Shown: positions 32,909 to 41,161 of the stretch, piece after piece
Layout: each line of letters opens with the position of its first letter
Position numbering within the stretch: the stretch's first letter is position 1
NCBI RefSeq assembly: GCF_023195895.1
Contig: NZ_JALPRK010000002.1
Location: forward strand, 248,001 to 312,000
From: Paenibacillus mellifer
Lineage (GTDB): Bacteria > Bacillota > Bacilli > Paenibacillales > Paenibacillaceae
Reading direction: 5' to 3'
Length of the DNA: 64,000 nt
Notes under the pieces: generated by a model
Databases searched by the model: none
Seen by the model: the letters and a program-made list of their open reading frames with translations, nothing else
What the model was told of the DNA's origin: nothing
Position numbers and translations under genes: made by a program

Positions 32909-34006
32909 ATGTTGCCGAAACCCCAGATCGTCAATTTGCCGGTGTATCAACCCGGTAAACCGATTGAAGAAGTAAAGAAGGAGCTTGGGCTCGACGAAGT
33001 CATCAAGCTGGCTTCCAACGAAAATCCATATGGCTGTTCACCGCGCGTCCGTGCCGCTATCGAGCAGGAACTGGCTAACATCAGCTTGTACCCCGACGGC
33101 AGCGCAGCAGAGTTGACCGACGTGTTGGCCAGCCGGCTTGGCGTTAGGAAAGAACAGATTATTTTCGGCTGCGGTTCCGATGAAATTATCGCTTTGATCA
33201 CCCGGGCATTTTTCTTGCCTGGCGATGAGACGGTGATGGCGGACCAGACGTTCAGCGTGTATAAGAGTAATGCCGACATTGAGGGAGCCGTAAGCATCGA
33301 AGTGCCGCTAAAGGATGGCACCCACGATTTGGAGGGAATGCTCGCAAGTATTGGAGAGAAAACGAAGGCCGTCTGGATCTGCAACCCCAATAATCCGACA
33401 GGGACGATCGTGCCTCATGCTGAGCTTGTATCTTTTCTGGACCGGGTTCCGGGACATGTGCTGGTCGTATTGGATGAAGCGTACTCAGAGTATGTTACCG
33501 ATTCGGCATACACGGACGGAATTGCTTTGCTGAACCAATATCCCAATCTGGTAGTGCTCCGCACCTTCTCCAAAATCTACGGTCTCGCCTCGCTGCGTAT
33601 CGGTTATGGGGTGGGTCAACCGGGTGTTATTAAACTGATTAACCAGGTTCGCGAACCGTTTAATACATCTCGGATCGGTCAAGCGGCGGCCAAGGCGGCT
33701 TTGGCTGATCAAGAATTCGTGGCTGATTGCCGTACCAAGAACCGTGAAGGCATTGCTTATCTGTATGGCGAGTTCGAACGGCTGGGTCTTACGTATTTTC
33801 CGGCACATGGCAATTTCATTATGGTTGATGTTCAGCGTCCTGCCGGGGAAATGTTTGGATCGCTGCTGCAGTTAGGTATTATCGTGCGTGCGGGCTTCTC
33901 GAAGTATCCAAGTTTCGTACGGGTCACGGTGGGATCCGCCGAACAAAACGCTAAATTCGTGACCGCCTTGGAGCAGGTGCTTGGTAAATCGGCAACTCGG
34001 GTTTAA
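32909..34006 (+). CDS. hisC: Histidinol-phosphate (aromatic) aminotransferase
   Basis: 365 residues, fold-type I PLP enzyme. The PLP lysine is in RTFSKIYGLASLRIGYG, with NPNNPTGT and the Asp-Tyr pair VVLDEAYSEYV upstream. In Bacilli this gene in the trp cluster serves both histidine synthesis and the last transamination of tyrosine and phenylalanine, which fits its place between trpA and tyrA. RBS GAGGGAGGA. Confidence 0.95.
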   Translation: MLPKPQIVNLPVYQPGKPIEEVKKELGLDEVIKLASNENPYGCSPRVRAAIEQELANISLYPDGSAAELTDVLASRLGVRKEQIIFGCGSDEIIALITRAFFLPGDETVMADQTFSVYKSNADIEGAVSIEVPLKDGTHDLEGMLASIGEKTKAVWICNPNNPTGTIVPHAELVSFLDRVPGHVLVVLDEAYSEYVTDSAYTDGIALLNQYPNLVVLRTFSKIYGLASLRIGYGVGQPGVIKLINQVREPFNTSRIGQAAAKAALADQEFVADCRTKNREGIAYLYGEFERLGLTYFPAHGNFIMVDVQRPAGEMFGSLLQLGIIVRAGFSKYPSFVRVTVGSAEQNAKFVTALEQVLGKSATRV

Positions 34007-34042
34007 TCTCCTAATTTATTCGCAGAAAATGAGTGAGAAACG

Positions 34043-35137
34043 ATGACAACGAAAATTGCCATTTTTGGCGTTGGTTTGATCGGGGGTTCGCTGGCGTTGT
34101 GCCTGAAAGGCAAGCCAGGTATCACGGTCGTCGGCCACGCCCACCGTCCGGAATCCCTGAAACGCATCGAAGAGCGCGGCGTCGTTGACGCCGTGACTCT
34201 GTCCATGGAAGAGGCGGCGGCGGATGCCGATTTTATTTTTTTGTGCGTGCCGGTAGGGCTCCTGGAGGATTACCTGCAGAAGTTGACTGAGCTCCCGCTG
34301 AAGCCCGGCTGTATAGTGACCGACGTCGGAAGCACGAAGGCGGCTGTCACCGCTTGTGCGGCGAGGATATCTCGCCCGGGGGTGCATTTTATCGGCGGCC
34401 ATCCGATGGCTGGATCGGAACGTTCCGGCGTCGAGGCCGCCTCGACGCTCCTGTTCGAGAACGCTTTTTACGTATTAACTCCGTCTCCCGACGTACCGGA
34501 AGCTGCTTACCATCGTTTGGAGCAGCTTCTGACGCACACTAAAGCGCAAATCGTCCGTGTCGATCCGGTCATGCATGACGAAATCGTTGGAGCGATCAGT
34601 CATCTGCCGCATATCATTGCGGTTGCCCTGGTGAATCAGGTACGTGATTACAACGATGGCAACGGGTTGTACCGCATGCTGGCCGCCGGCGGTTTCCGCG
34701 ACATCACACGGATCGCTTCGAGCGACCCGGTGATTTGGCGAGACATCCTGCTCAGTAACCGCGAAGTGCTGCTGGGCTTGCTGAAGGATTGGAACCGCGA
34801 GATCGAAGGGTTCATCTCCTTGCTCGAGGCGCAGAACGGAGAAGGGATCGAGGTTTCGTTCCAAAAAGCGAACCAGTTCCGCAGCGAGCTGCCGGAGCGG
34901 CGCAAAGGAGCGATCACCTCGTTGTTCGACATCTACATCGATGTGCCCGATACCCCGGGGATCATTGGGCAAATCGCGACCGAGCTGGGCCTTCGCCACA
35001 TCAATCTGAGCAATATGCAGATCATCGAAAGTCGCGAGGATGTCCCGGGCGTGCTGCGCCTGTCCTTCCGTCAGGAAGGGGAGATGGAGAGGGCGAGAGC
35101 GCATCTCCAATCCCTAGGCCACACCGTCTACGTTTAA
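34043..35137 (+). CDS. tyrA: Prephenate dehydrogenase with ACT domain
   Basis: 364 residues. Oxidative decarboxylation of prephenate to 4-hydroxyphenylpyruvate. N-terminal Rossmann motif GVGLIGGSLAL, then TDVGSTK, the catalytic-histidine region FIGGHPMAGSERSG and ISHLPHIIA. The last 70 residues (DVPDTPGIIGQIATELG) form an ACT domain, the tyrosine feedback site. Last gene of the trp supercluster; a palindromic repeat begins 6 bp after the stop and could end the transcript. Confidence 0.95.
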   Translation: MTTKIAIFGVGLIGGSLALCLKGKPGITVVGHAHRPESLKRIEERGVVDAVTLSMEEAAADADFIFLCVPVGLLEDYLQKLTELPLKPGCIVTDVGSTKAAVTACAARISRPGVHFIGGHPMAGSERSGVEAASTLLFENAFYVLTPSPDVPEAAYHRLEQLLTHTKAQIVRVDPVMHDEIVGAISHLPHIIAVALVNQVRDYNDGNGLYRMLAAGGFRDITRIASSDPVIWRDILLSNREVLLGLLKDWNREIEGFISLLEAQNGEGIEVSFQKANQFRSELPERRKGAITSLFDIYIDVPDTPGIIGQIATELGLRHINLSNMQIIESREDVPGVLRLSFRQEGEMERARAHLQSLGHTVYV

Positions 35138-35143
35138 GAGGAT

Positions 35144-35310
35144 GTTTTAAATTCGGCTTTTGATCACGAAGGGGAATCGAGGGGAAGGCTCGGCGTCGAA
35201 TCTTGAATTCAGCCGGGCCTTCCGCTGCTCACGTAGCTTTCAGCTACGCTGCGCTGCTCAGTCCCTAGCTTCATTCAACCTTCTCGGTGCTGAAAAGCCG
35301 AATTTAAAAC
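35144..35310 (+). repeat. Dispersed palindromic repeat, full copy E
   Basis: 167 bp bounded by perfect 18 bp inverted ends, GTTTTAAATTCGGCTTTT (35144-35161) and AAAAGCCGAATTTAAAAC (35293-35310). Inside: GATCACGAAG, TCGGCGTCGAATCTTGAATT, CAGCCGGGCCTTCC, the hairpin CGTAGCT-TTC-AGCTACG and CCTTCTCGGTGCTG. The most complete copy in the window and the reference for the family. Confidence 0.85.
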
Positions 35311-35327
35311 TGGATTGGAAGAGGGTG

Positions 35328-35406
35328 TTATAAATTCGGCCTTTTGATCACGAAGGAGAATCGAAGGTGAAGGCTCGGCGTCGAATCTTGAATTCAGCCG
35401 GGCCTG
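35328..35406 (+). repeat. Dispersed palindromic repeat, truncated copy F
   Basis: Repeats the 5' half of copy E, from TAAATTCGGCCTTTTGATCA to AATTCAGCCGGGCC, then stops. No hairpin or 3' arm. It follows copy E in the same direction, 18 bp on. Confidence 0.8.
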
Positions 35407-35421
35407 ATTTGTGATTTCAGC

Positions 35422-35504
35422 TAACGGAACCAGAAGACCTTATTTCGGACAAAAGCATTTCTTTTGTTACCACTTAAGCGCAGTAAGGTCACTGGAGTCC
35501 GTTA
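35422..35504 (+). repeat. Second palindromic element (TAACGGA family)
   Basis: 83 bp with nested inverted arms: TAACGGA/TCCGTTA at the ends, then CCAG/CTGG, GACCTTA/TAAGGTC and ACAAAAG/CTTTTGT. It is unrelated in sequence to copies A-F. Similar palindromes are, as far as I recall, common between genes in Paenibacillus, but no second copy is in this window. Confidence 0.6.
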
Positions 35505-35628
35505 TACACTTATAGCGTAATCAACACATCCATGCTCCTATTTCCACTACAAACCGGCGACACAGGTATGATTTTGATGTCAAACTATATAGTTAGCGGG
35601 ATATGGCAACCCCTTGTACAATGCGAAA

Positions 35629-35642
35629 TGAAAGCGCTCAAA
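35629..35642 (+). promoter_or_regulatory. cre-like site before the candidate small RNA
   Basis: TGAAAGCGCTCAAA matches 12 of 14 positions of the CcpA operator TGWAARCGYTWNCW. It ends 7 bp before the -35 box. Confidence 0.45.
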
Positions 35643-35649
35643 AAAAGTG

Positions 35650-35678
35650 TTGACAGAATGAAAACGTATACATATAAT
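35650..35678 (+). promoter_or_regulatory. Perfect SigA promoter with no gene downstream
   Basis: TTGACA, exactly 17 bp, TATAAT. The next element is a terminator 63 bp past the -10, so the product must be a short RNA. Confidence 0.88.
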
Positions 35679-35684
35679 AAAAGT

Positions 35685-35770
35685 ACAGTATGGTTTCTCT
35701 CCACTCCTATCCAATAACTTCTTGCTCGTGAGTGAGCAAGGACCGCTTCGAAGGAAGCGGTCTTTTTTTT
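35685..35770 (+). ncRNA. Candidate small regulatory RNA, about 85 nt
   Basis: Expected start near 35685. The 5' part is unpaired and C/U-rich (CTCTCCACTCCTATCC, 35697-35712), which could pair with Shine-Dalgarno sequences, as in B. subtilis FsrA and RoxS. Then a 7 bp hairpin CTTGCTC-GTGAGT-GAGCAAG (35721-35740) and a strong terminator GACCGCTT-CGAAGG-AAGCGGTC with eight T (35741-35770). No start codon with a ribosome site lies between. The neighbouring cre-like site suggests carbon control. Targets are unknown. Confidence 0.6.
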
Positions 35771-35923
35771 GTCTTTTTAACGCAGCGGGCCAGCAATATA
35801 TACGAAAAATCGAATAGATTTCGTCCGTTTTGCTGATTTTTCATGCTTATGTAGGCCGCGGGAGGGCGGTAGGCATGATTATGTATGAAATTTCGAATAA
35901 AACTCGTACATTTGGGCGTTGAC

Positions 35924-35949
35924 GACAAATCGAATTCGACAAATCGAAT
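35924..35949 (+). repeat. Tandem 12-mer direct repeat
   Basis: GACAAATCGAAT occurs at 35924-35935 and again at 35938-35949, 14 bases apart, in otherwise featureless DNA between the small RNA and the AraC gene. It could be a binding site. Nothing else was seen from 35771 to 36030. Confidence 0.4.
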
Positions 35950-36030
35950 ACAATGGAACAACTCACACAGGGGTTAGCGGCAGAAGACATTCGTCGACTC
36001 TGATAAACGAACCTGCCTGATGTCCAAGCA

Positions 36031-36933
36031 TTACCTCGCCAAGCTGATGAGCTGTTGCTTGCGATAGGTGAGCGGGCTAACGCCGTATTTCTTCTTAAAC
36101 GCCTTGCTGAAGTAGTAAATGTCAGGAAAGCCGGCTTGTTCGGCGACTTCCTTAATAAGCAGGGAAGGCTGCAACAGCAACTCGCAGGCTTTGGCCAGCC
36201 GGATTCGATTCATCTCCTCGATTAAGGTCCGGCCGGTTTTTTGTTTGTACAAGCGCGATAGATGGCCATAGCTCATATGCAGCGAGGCCGCCAACGCCTC
36301 CACATTGAACCGGTCCCCGCGAAAATCCTCCAAATAGACCTCCACTTTGCGCAGCAATGCGTCCCGGGCTTGTACCGGCTCTGTTGCCGCTGACCCATGG
36401 CGTGCGGTTACTCCGGATAAAACCTCCAGCAATTGCACCAAGAGGAGGCGCAGATAAAAAGGGGATCGCCCGCTTTCTGCTTCGGCAAAGAACTGAAGCA
36501 ACAGCGACCGGATACCGTCATTGTCGCGGTAAGCGCCGGGGGGCCAATCTTTCAGCTGAGCAAGCCGTCCGAGAAAGCTATCGTCCGCGGCATCTGCTTC
36601 GCCTGTTGAGGGCCGAAACCGCCATCGCAAGCAGATCCCTTCATGCGGATCCTCGCGGGAATAGTCGTGAGCATGAGTCATCCCCGGTGGAATGAGGAAG
36701 AATTCCCCCGCATGCACCATCACATCCTGATCGATGAAGCGGGTTTGCATTCGACCGGACAGGACGTAGTTGAATTCATACCAGGTATGGGCGTGGGGAG
36801 GGCATTTTCCCGAGCCGCCAGTTTGTTCTATCACGATATCGACCCAATCAACGACGGCATCTCCAGCAACGATTTCACCACAGATTCTGTTCAGTGCGTA
36901 CGCTAGTTCATTACGCCATTTTTTCAAATCCAC
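36031..36933 (-). CDS. AraC-family transcriptional regulator with cupin sensor
   Basis: 300 residues. Residues about 30-110 form a cupin-like AraC_binding domain (PPHAHTWYEFNYVLSGRMQT, GEFFLIPPGMTHAHDY) of the kind that binds sugars. The C-terminal 100 residues carry two helix-turn-helix units: FNVEALAASLHMSYGHLSRLYK and IKEVAEQAGFPDIYYFSKAFKKKYGVSP. The GTG start has AAAGGAG 9 bp upstream. It is divergent from the alpha-mannosidase gene across 143 bp and is likely its activator in mannoside use; that pairing is inferred. Confidence 0.88.
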   Translation of the reverse strand: MDLKKWRNELAYALNRICGEIVAGDAVVDWVDIVIEQTGGSGKCPPHAHTWYEFNYVLSGRMQTRFIDQDVMVHAGEFFLIPPGMTHAHDYSREDPHEGICLRWRFRPSTGEADAADDSFLGRLAQLKDWPPGAYRDNDGIRSLLLQFFAEAESGRSPFYLRLLLVQLLEVLSGVTARHGSAATEPVQARDALLRKVEVYLEDFRGDRFNVEALAASLHMSYGHLSRLYKQKTGRTLIEEMNRIRLAKACELLLQPSLLIKEVAEQAGFPDIYYFSKAFKKKYGVSPLTYRKQQLISLAR

Positions 36934-37076
36934 GGGCAGGGGCTCCTTTGTTCATAATAGCTCCATCATATCATAATTGGACAAAAATTAATGAGGATAA
37001 GTAATTTACTTCGCCGGGACAGAATCGGAAAATGAGAGGGTAGGCTAACTCATATTCAGGGGAGGTACCCGATACG

Positions 37077-40000
37077 ATGTTCTGGACGGAAGAGAAATTA
37101 AACGCGAGGATACGCGAGCTGGAAGCATACCGATACCGCGATGCCCAGCCGATCGAGGCATTTCGCGCGCAGGTGGACGAAGAAGGGCACATTGGCGCCA
37201 GACCGCCCGAGGAGGGGCCGTGGTCCACGATGCAGGCGGGAGATCGCTGGGAGGGTCGAGATCTTTATATATGGCTGGAGACAGATGTTGACCTGCCGAG
37301 AGCTTGGAAGGGACGTCAAATCGTTGGCGTATTTGACTTTGGTAATACGGGCGGAGGGAACAACTCCGGGTTCGAATCACTTCTATATGTCAACGGAGAA
37401 CCGTTCCAAGGCGTGGATATGAATCACCAGGAAGTATTTTTCCCGGAGGAGGCTTCCGGCACGAAAGTTAAGCTGCAGTTCCGCTTATGGTCCGGCCTCG
37501 AGGGCGGCGGGAAGCCGCAAGTCCAGGAGCACCGGATCAAGCGGGCGGAAATCGCCTGGCTGGACGGAACGGTTGATCGCTTATATTATACGGCCCGTGC
37601 GGTCATGCAGACGGTGGAAGTGTTGCCGGCGAACGCGCCAGAGCGGACCGATCTATTGACGGCGCTGGATCGCGCGTTCCTGCGGATCGATTGGTCCTAT
37701 CCGGGATCGGAGGCGTTTTACACGTCGCTGACCGAAGCCGAGGAGCAATTGACCCAGGCTGTGGCGGGAATGAAGAAGACGTCGCCGGTCACGGTCCAAT
37801 GCATCGGACACACCCATATCGACGTCGCCTGGTTATGGCGGCTGAAGCACACGCGGGAAAAAGCGGCGCGCAGCTTCAGCACCGTGCTTCGCCTGATGGA
37901 GATGTTCCCGGAATACGTGTTCCTGCAGACGCAACCGCAGCTTTACGAATATATTAGGCAGGATTACCCGGATCTTTATGAACAGATCAAGGAACGCGTC
38001 AAGGAAGGGCGATGGGAAGCAGCCGGCGGGATGTGGCTGGAGGCGGACTGCAATTTGACGAGCGGGGAATCGCTGGTGCGACAGTTGCTGTACGGGACGC
38101 GCTTTTTGCGTGAGGAGTTCGGCCAAGAGTGCACCTACTTATGGCTTCCGGACGTGTTTGGCTACAGCTGGGCCCTGCCGCAGATTTTGCGTAAATCGGG
38201 TATTGACACGTTTATGACAACGAAAATCAGCTGGAACCAGTATAACCGCATGCCACATGATACGTTCCACTGGCGCGGCATCGACGGCAGCGAGGTACTG
38301 ACGCACTTCATCACCACGCCGCAGGACGGCAGTTTCTGGTGGTATACCTATAACGGTAATATTGAGGCGTCCAGCGTGCAGGGCATTTGGGAGACGTATC
38401 GCGACAAGGAAGTGAACAAGGAGCTTCTGCTCTCCTATGGGTACGGCGATGGTGGCGGCGGCGTCAACCGCGAGCATCTGGAGCTGCGGCGGCGGCTCGA
38501 TGAGATGCCGGGGCTTCCTCGCGTAACGACCGGACGGGCGGACGATTTCTTCGCCAAGCTGCATGAGACTGTTGAGGCGGCGGATCGCTACATCCATACT
38601 TGGGACGGCGAATTGTACTTGGAATACCACCGGGGAACTTACACTAGTCAGGCGTACAACAAGAAGATGAACCGCAAGCTGGAACTGTTGTCCAGGGACG
38701 CCGAATGGTTGCTTAGTCTGCAGGCGCTTCTGGCGGGCGGAAACTGGGAGGCTTATCCGAAAGCGAAGCTCGACGAAAGCTGGAAAACGATCCTCCGTAA
38801 CCAGTTCCATGACATCATTCCAGGCTCGTCCATTCCGGAGGTGTATCGCGATTCCAAGCTGGGATATGCGCAGGCCGAATCGTTGCTGGAGTCATGCCGC
38901 GAGCAAGCCATTCAAGCCATGACAAGCGATGCGGGGGATACGTACACCGTGTGGAATCCAACCTCCTGGCCGTTTAGCGGCTTGGTTGCCCTTGAGGACC
39001 AAACTGCGGGATCGGATTGGATCCAAAATGAGGGTCAGCCGCTGGAATCCCAGCTGGAGGGGACGACGCTGTGGGTGCATGTGAAGGATGTGCCGCCGCT
39101 TGGATTTATCACGATCCAACGCAGGAAAGGCGGGCAGGCGGATACTGCCGCGAGCGAACCGTTTAAAGCGCGGTCAAACGGGATTGAAACGCCAATCTAT
39201 CGCATCGAATGGAACGATCGTGGGCAGCTTACTTCGATCTATGATCGCGCGGCCGGACGCGAGGTGTTGGCCCCGGGCGAACGAGGGAACGTGCTGCAGG
39301 TATTTGAAGATAAACCTAAAATGTTTGAGGCTTGGGACATCGATGTGTTCTACCAGGAGAAGTTGCGCGAGGTCGAGCAACTTCAAGATTGTGAGGTTGT
39401 CACAGGTGCGTTGCGCGCCGTCGTTACCTTCACTTGGACTTACATGAGCTCGACGATTCGCCAAGAGATGATTCTGTATGGCGACAACCGGCGGATTGAT
39501 TTCCGGACTCGGGTCGATTGGCAGGAGCGTCAACAGCTGCTGAAGGTCGCTTTTCCCGTCGACGTGCGCGCCACGGAAGCCACCTACGATATCCAGTTCG
39601 GCAACGTCAACCGACCGACACATTGGAACACGTCCTGGGACCTCGCTCGCTTTGAAACGGTGGGTCATCAATGGGTCGATTTGTCCGAGCACGGGTACGG
39701 GGTCAGCCTGCTGAATGATTGCAAATACGGCCACGACATTAAAGACCATGTGATCCGGTTGTCGCTGTTGAAATCGGCTACTTATCCGGACCCGCAAGCA
39801 GATCGCGGCGAGCATGAGTTTACGTACGCCCTGTATCCTCATGAGGGACATTGGTCCGAGGGCGGCACCGTACAGGCGGCAGCGCTGCTAAATCATCCGG
39901 TTTACGCCACGCCGGGCCAGGCACAAACCGCTTCCTTCTCGCTCCTCCAAACGAGCGGCAGTGCTGACGTCATCATTGATGCGGTGAAAAAAGCGGAAGA

Positions 40001-40199
40001 CGGCGACGGCCTCATCGTCCGTTTCCATGAATACAAAGGGGGCCGGGGCCGCGTTCGTTTGCAATTCGGAATGCCGGTGGTCTCCTGGCAGGAAACCGAT
40101 CTGATGGAACGGGCGTCTGGAGAGCCCTCCACTGCAGCGGAGCTTGAGTTGTCGGTATCACCGTATGAAATTAAGACCATTCGGTTGCAATTTAAATAA
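37077..40199 (+). CDS. Alpha-mannosidase, glycoside hydrolase family 38
   Basis: 1040 residues, typical for bacterial GH38. Cytoplasmic (no signal peptide), so it would act on imported manno-oligosaccharides. The zinc-binding and catalytic core starts with HTHIDVAWLW (about 245-254); the nucleophile is D359 in WLPDVFGYSW, and HDIIPGSSI marks the helical bundle. The N-terminal 230 residues (an accessory region with a galactose-binding-like look) and the beta-rich C-terminus are complete. RBS GGGGAGG. Inverted repeats at 40212-40256 and the terminator at 40384 may end the transcript. Confidence 0.95.
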   Translation: MFWTEEKLNARIRELEAYRYRDAQPIEAFRAQVDEEGHIGARPPEEGPWSTMQAGDRWEGRDLYIWLETDVDLPRAWKGRQIVGVFDFGNTGGGNNSGFESLLYVNGEPFQGVDMNHQEVFFPEEASGTKVKLQFRLWSGLEGGGKPQVQEHRIKRAEIAWLDGTVDRLYYTARAVMQTVEVLPANAPERTDLLTALDRAFLRIDWSYPGSEAFYTSLTEAEEQLTQAVAGMKKTSPVTVQCIGHTHIDVAWLWRLKHTREKAARSFSTVLRLMEMFPEYVFLQTQPQLYEYIRQDYPDLYEQIKERVKEGRWEAAGGMWLEADCNLTSGESLVRQLLYGTRFLREEFGQECTYLWLPDVFGYSWALPQILRKSGIDTFMTTKISWNQYNRMPHDTFHWRGIDGSEVLTHFITTPQDGSFWWYTYNGNIEASSVQGIWETYRDKEVNKELLLSYGYGDGGGGVNREHLELRRRLDEMPGLPRVTTGRADDFFAKLHETVEAADRYIHTWDGELYLEYHRGTYTSQAYNKKMNRKLELLSRDAEWLLSLQALLAGGNWEAYPKAKLDESWKTILRNQFHDIIPGSSIPEVYRDSKLGYAQAESLLESCREQAIQAMTSDAGDTYTVWNPTSWPFSGLVALEDQTAGSDWIQNEGQPLESQLEGTTLWVHVKDVPPLGFITIQRRKGGQADTAASEPFKARSNGIETPIYRIEWNDRGQLTSIYDRAAGREVLAPGERGNVLQVFEDKPKMFEAWDIDVFYQEKLREVEQLQDCEVVTGALRAVVTFTWTYMSSTIRQEMILYGDNRRIDFRTRVDWQERQQLLKVAFPVDVRATEATYDIQFGNVNRPTHWNTSWDLARFETVGHQWVDLSEHGYGVSLLNDCKYGHDIKDHVIRLSLLKSATYPDPQADRGEHEFTYALYPHEGHWSEGGTVQAAALLNHPVYATPGQAQTASFSLLQTSGSADVIIDAVKKAEDGDGLIVRFHEYKGGRGRVRLQFGMPVVSWQETDLMERASGEPSTAAELELSVSPYEIKTIRLQFK

Positions 40200-40227
40200 C
40201 AAAATTGCGCAGTACGGGCGCCATCCT

Positions 40228-40350
40228 TCAGCTATCGGAAGTCGGGGCGCCCGTCAGCGTTTCAATATCGTTAGAACCGTAGAAAAATAAGACCACCAGA
40301 ATGATGATCACGATCAGTTCTGAGAAACCTTCGCCGTCAAATTCGCTCAT
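40228..40350 (-). CDS. Small hydrophobic protein, 40 residues
   Basis: MSEFDGEGFSELIVIIILVV and 20 more residues, with one membrane helix (about 11-26). The size and Gly/Phe-rich head before a single helix recall YjcZ-type sporulation peptides of Bacilli, but the match is loose. ATG with GGGGG 9 bp upstream. It follows the gene at 40403-40705 on the same strand and its 3' end lies in the palindrome after the mannosidase gene. Confidence 0.5.
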   Translation of the reverse strand: MSEFDGEGFSELIVIIILVVLFFYGSNDIETLTGAPTSDS

Positions 40351-40383
40351 TATGGCAAACCCCCGTATCGTGGTTATGATGAT

Positions 40384-40426
40384 AAGCGGGCAATTCTCCT
40401 GTTCAGGAGGAATTGTCCGCTTTTTT
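40384..40426 (+). terminator. Palindrome with T run, terminator for + transcripts
   Basis: AAGCGGGCAATTC-TCCTG and CAGGA-GGAATTGTCCGCTT pair almost fully and are followed by TTTTTT on the + strand. It overlaps the stop codon of the - strand gene 40403-40705 and may also act as its 3' hairpin. Confidence 0.6.
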
Positions 40427-40705
40427 CTTCATGGCGTTGATGATATCATTAATGGTCATGTCCCCGTTCTCATTGAGGAAGTTCAGCAATTTGTCGGCGT
40501 TCGCATCGCTGCTGATCGTTTTGTATTCGCCAACGAGAGAAACAAACATCGTGGCATTGCGGTATAACTGGACGGAATCCACGCGAAGTTTACCGGAAAG
40601 CAGCAGCGCAGCTACCGTATATTCCGGAGTTTTGGGCCGGAAACCGCCCTTTTTGCCGTTTTTCTTGCTGGAGGACGAGGATTTGCCTTTTCCGGCTGAG
40701 TTCAT
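40403..40705 (-). CDS. Conserved-looking small protein of unknown function
   Basis: 100 residues. A Ser/Lys/Gly-rich, probably disordered head (about 1-25) followed by a compact helical domain (TPEYTVAALLLSGKLRVDSV ... DKLLNFLNENGDMTINDIINAMKKK). The end looks like a small winged-helix or EF-hand-like helical pair, but I do not recognise the family. RBS AAGGAAGG. The - strand microprotein gene follows 52 bp on. Confidence 0.6.
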   Translation of the reverse strand: MNSAGKGKSSSSSKKNGKKGGFRPKTPEYTVAALLLSGKLRVDSVQLYRNATMFVSLVGEYKTISSDANADKLLNFLNENGDMTINDIINAMKKKADNSS

Positions 40706-40855
40706 AGCCTAACCTTCCTTAACTGGATGGAATCCGGTTACTTGTCATGCGGAACCGGTGTGGAAGACAGTTCCCTGTTATTTATGCTATGCAGCCTTTT
40801 GGGGATGGTGTAGACGATAGAAGCAAGAGTCCCAACTATCTTTCGCTGGACGGGA

Positions 40856-40884
40856 TTGACAATCCAGGCAGGGATCGGTAGAGT
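40856..40884 (+). promoter_or_regulatory. SigA-type promoter of the thiamine operon
   Basis: TTGACA, 17 bp, TAGAGT. It lies about 20 bp before the TPP riboswitch, where a promoter is needed. Confidence 0.65.
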
Positions 40885-40902
40885 AATAAATGAATTGCAT
40901 AG

Positions 40903-40995
40903 GAATCCACTAGGGGCGCCGTAAACGGCTGAGACAAGAGACCATCTTGGACCCTTTGAACCTGATCTAGTTCATACTAGCGTAGGAAAGTGGAG
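40903..40995 (+). promoter_or_regulatory. TPP riboswitch (THI element)
   Basis: Contains the conserved cores GGGGCGCC, GGCTGAGA, ACCCTTTGAACCTGATCTAG and GCGTAGGAAAGTGG in the right order, with the closing stem formed by CCAC and GTGG. It binds thiamine pyrophosphate and, with the terminator at 41055, should switch off tenA-thiM-thiD-thiE. Confidence 0.97.
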
Positions 40996-41054
40996 CCGGC
41001 CCCATGTGAATAGCTCTTAGGTTGTCGTATAAATTCCAGCCTAGGACTTAATCC

Positions 41055-41083
41055 AGCCGCTCCCTCTACGGAGCGGCTTTTTT
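41055..41083 (+). terminator. Riboswitch expression-platform terminator
   Basis: AGCCGCTCC and GGAGCGGCT form a perfect 9 bp stem with a 6-base loop and a T run, 60 bp after the aptamer and 79 bp before tenA. Confidence 0.9.
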
Positions 41084-41161
41084 GCGCGCTCTGTGATCAG
41101 GACGTTTGGCGTTCGCCTTCTCAGGGGATTTCCAAGCTAATCATTTTGGGAGGTGGAGACG

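Noticed and set aside
35532-35717. A 61-codon open frame in the repeat-rich gap
   Set aside because: No ribosome site, and it crosses the promoter of the candidate small RNA; the translation has no recognisable composition.
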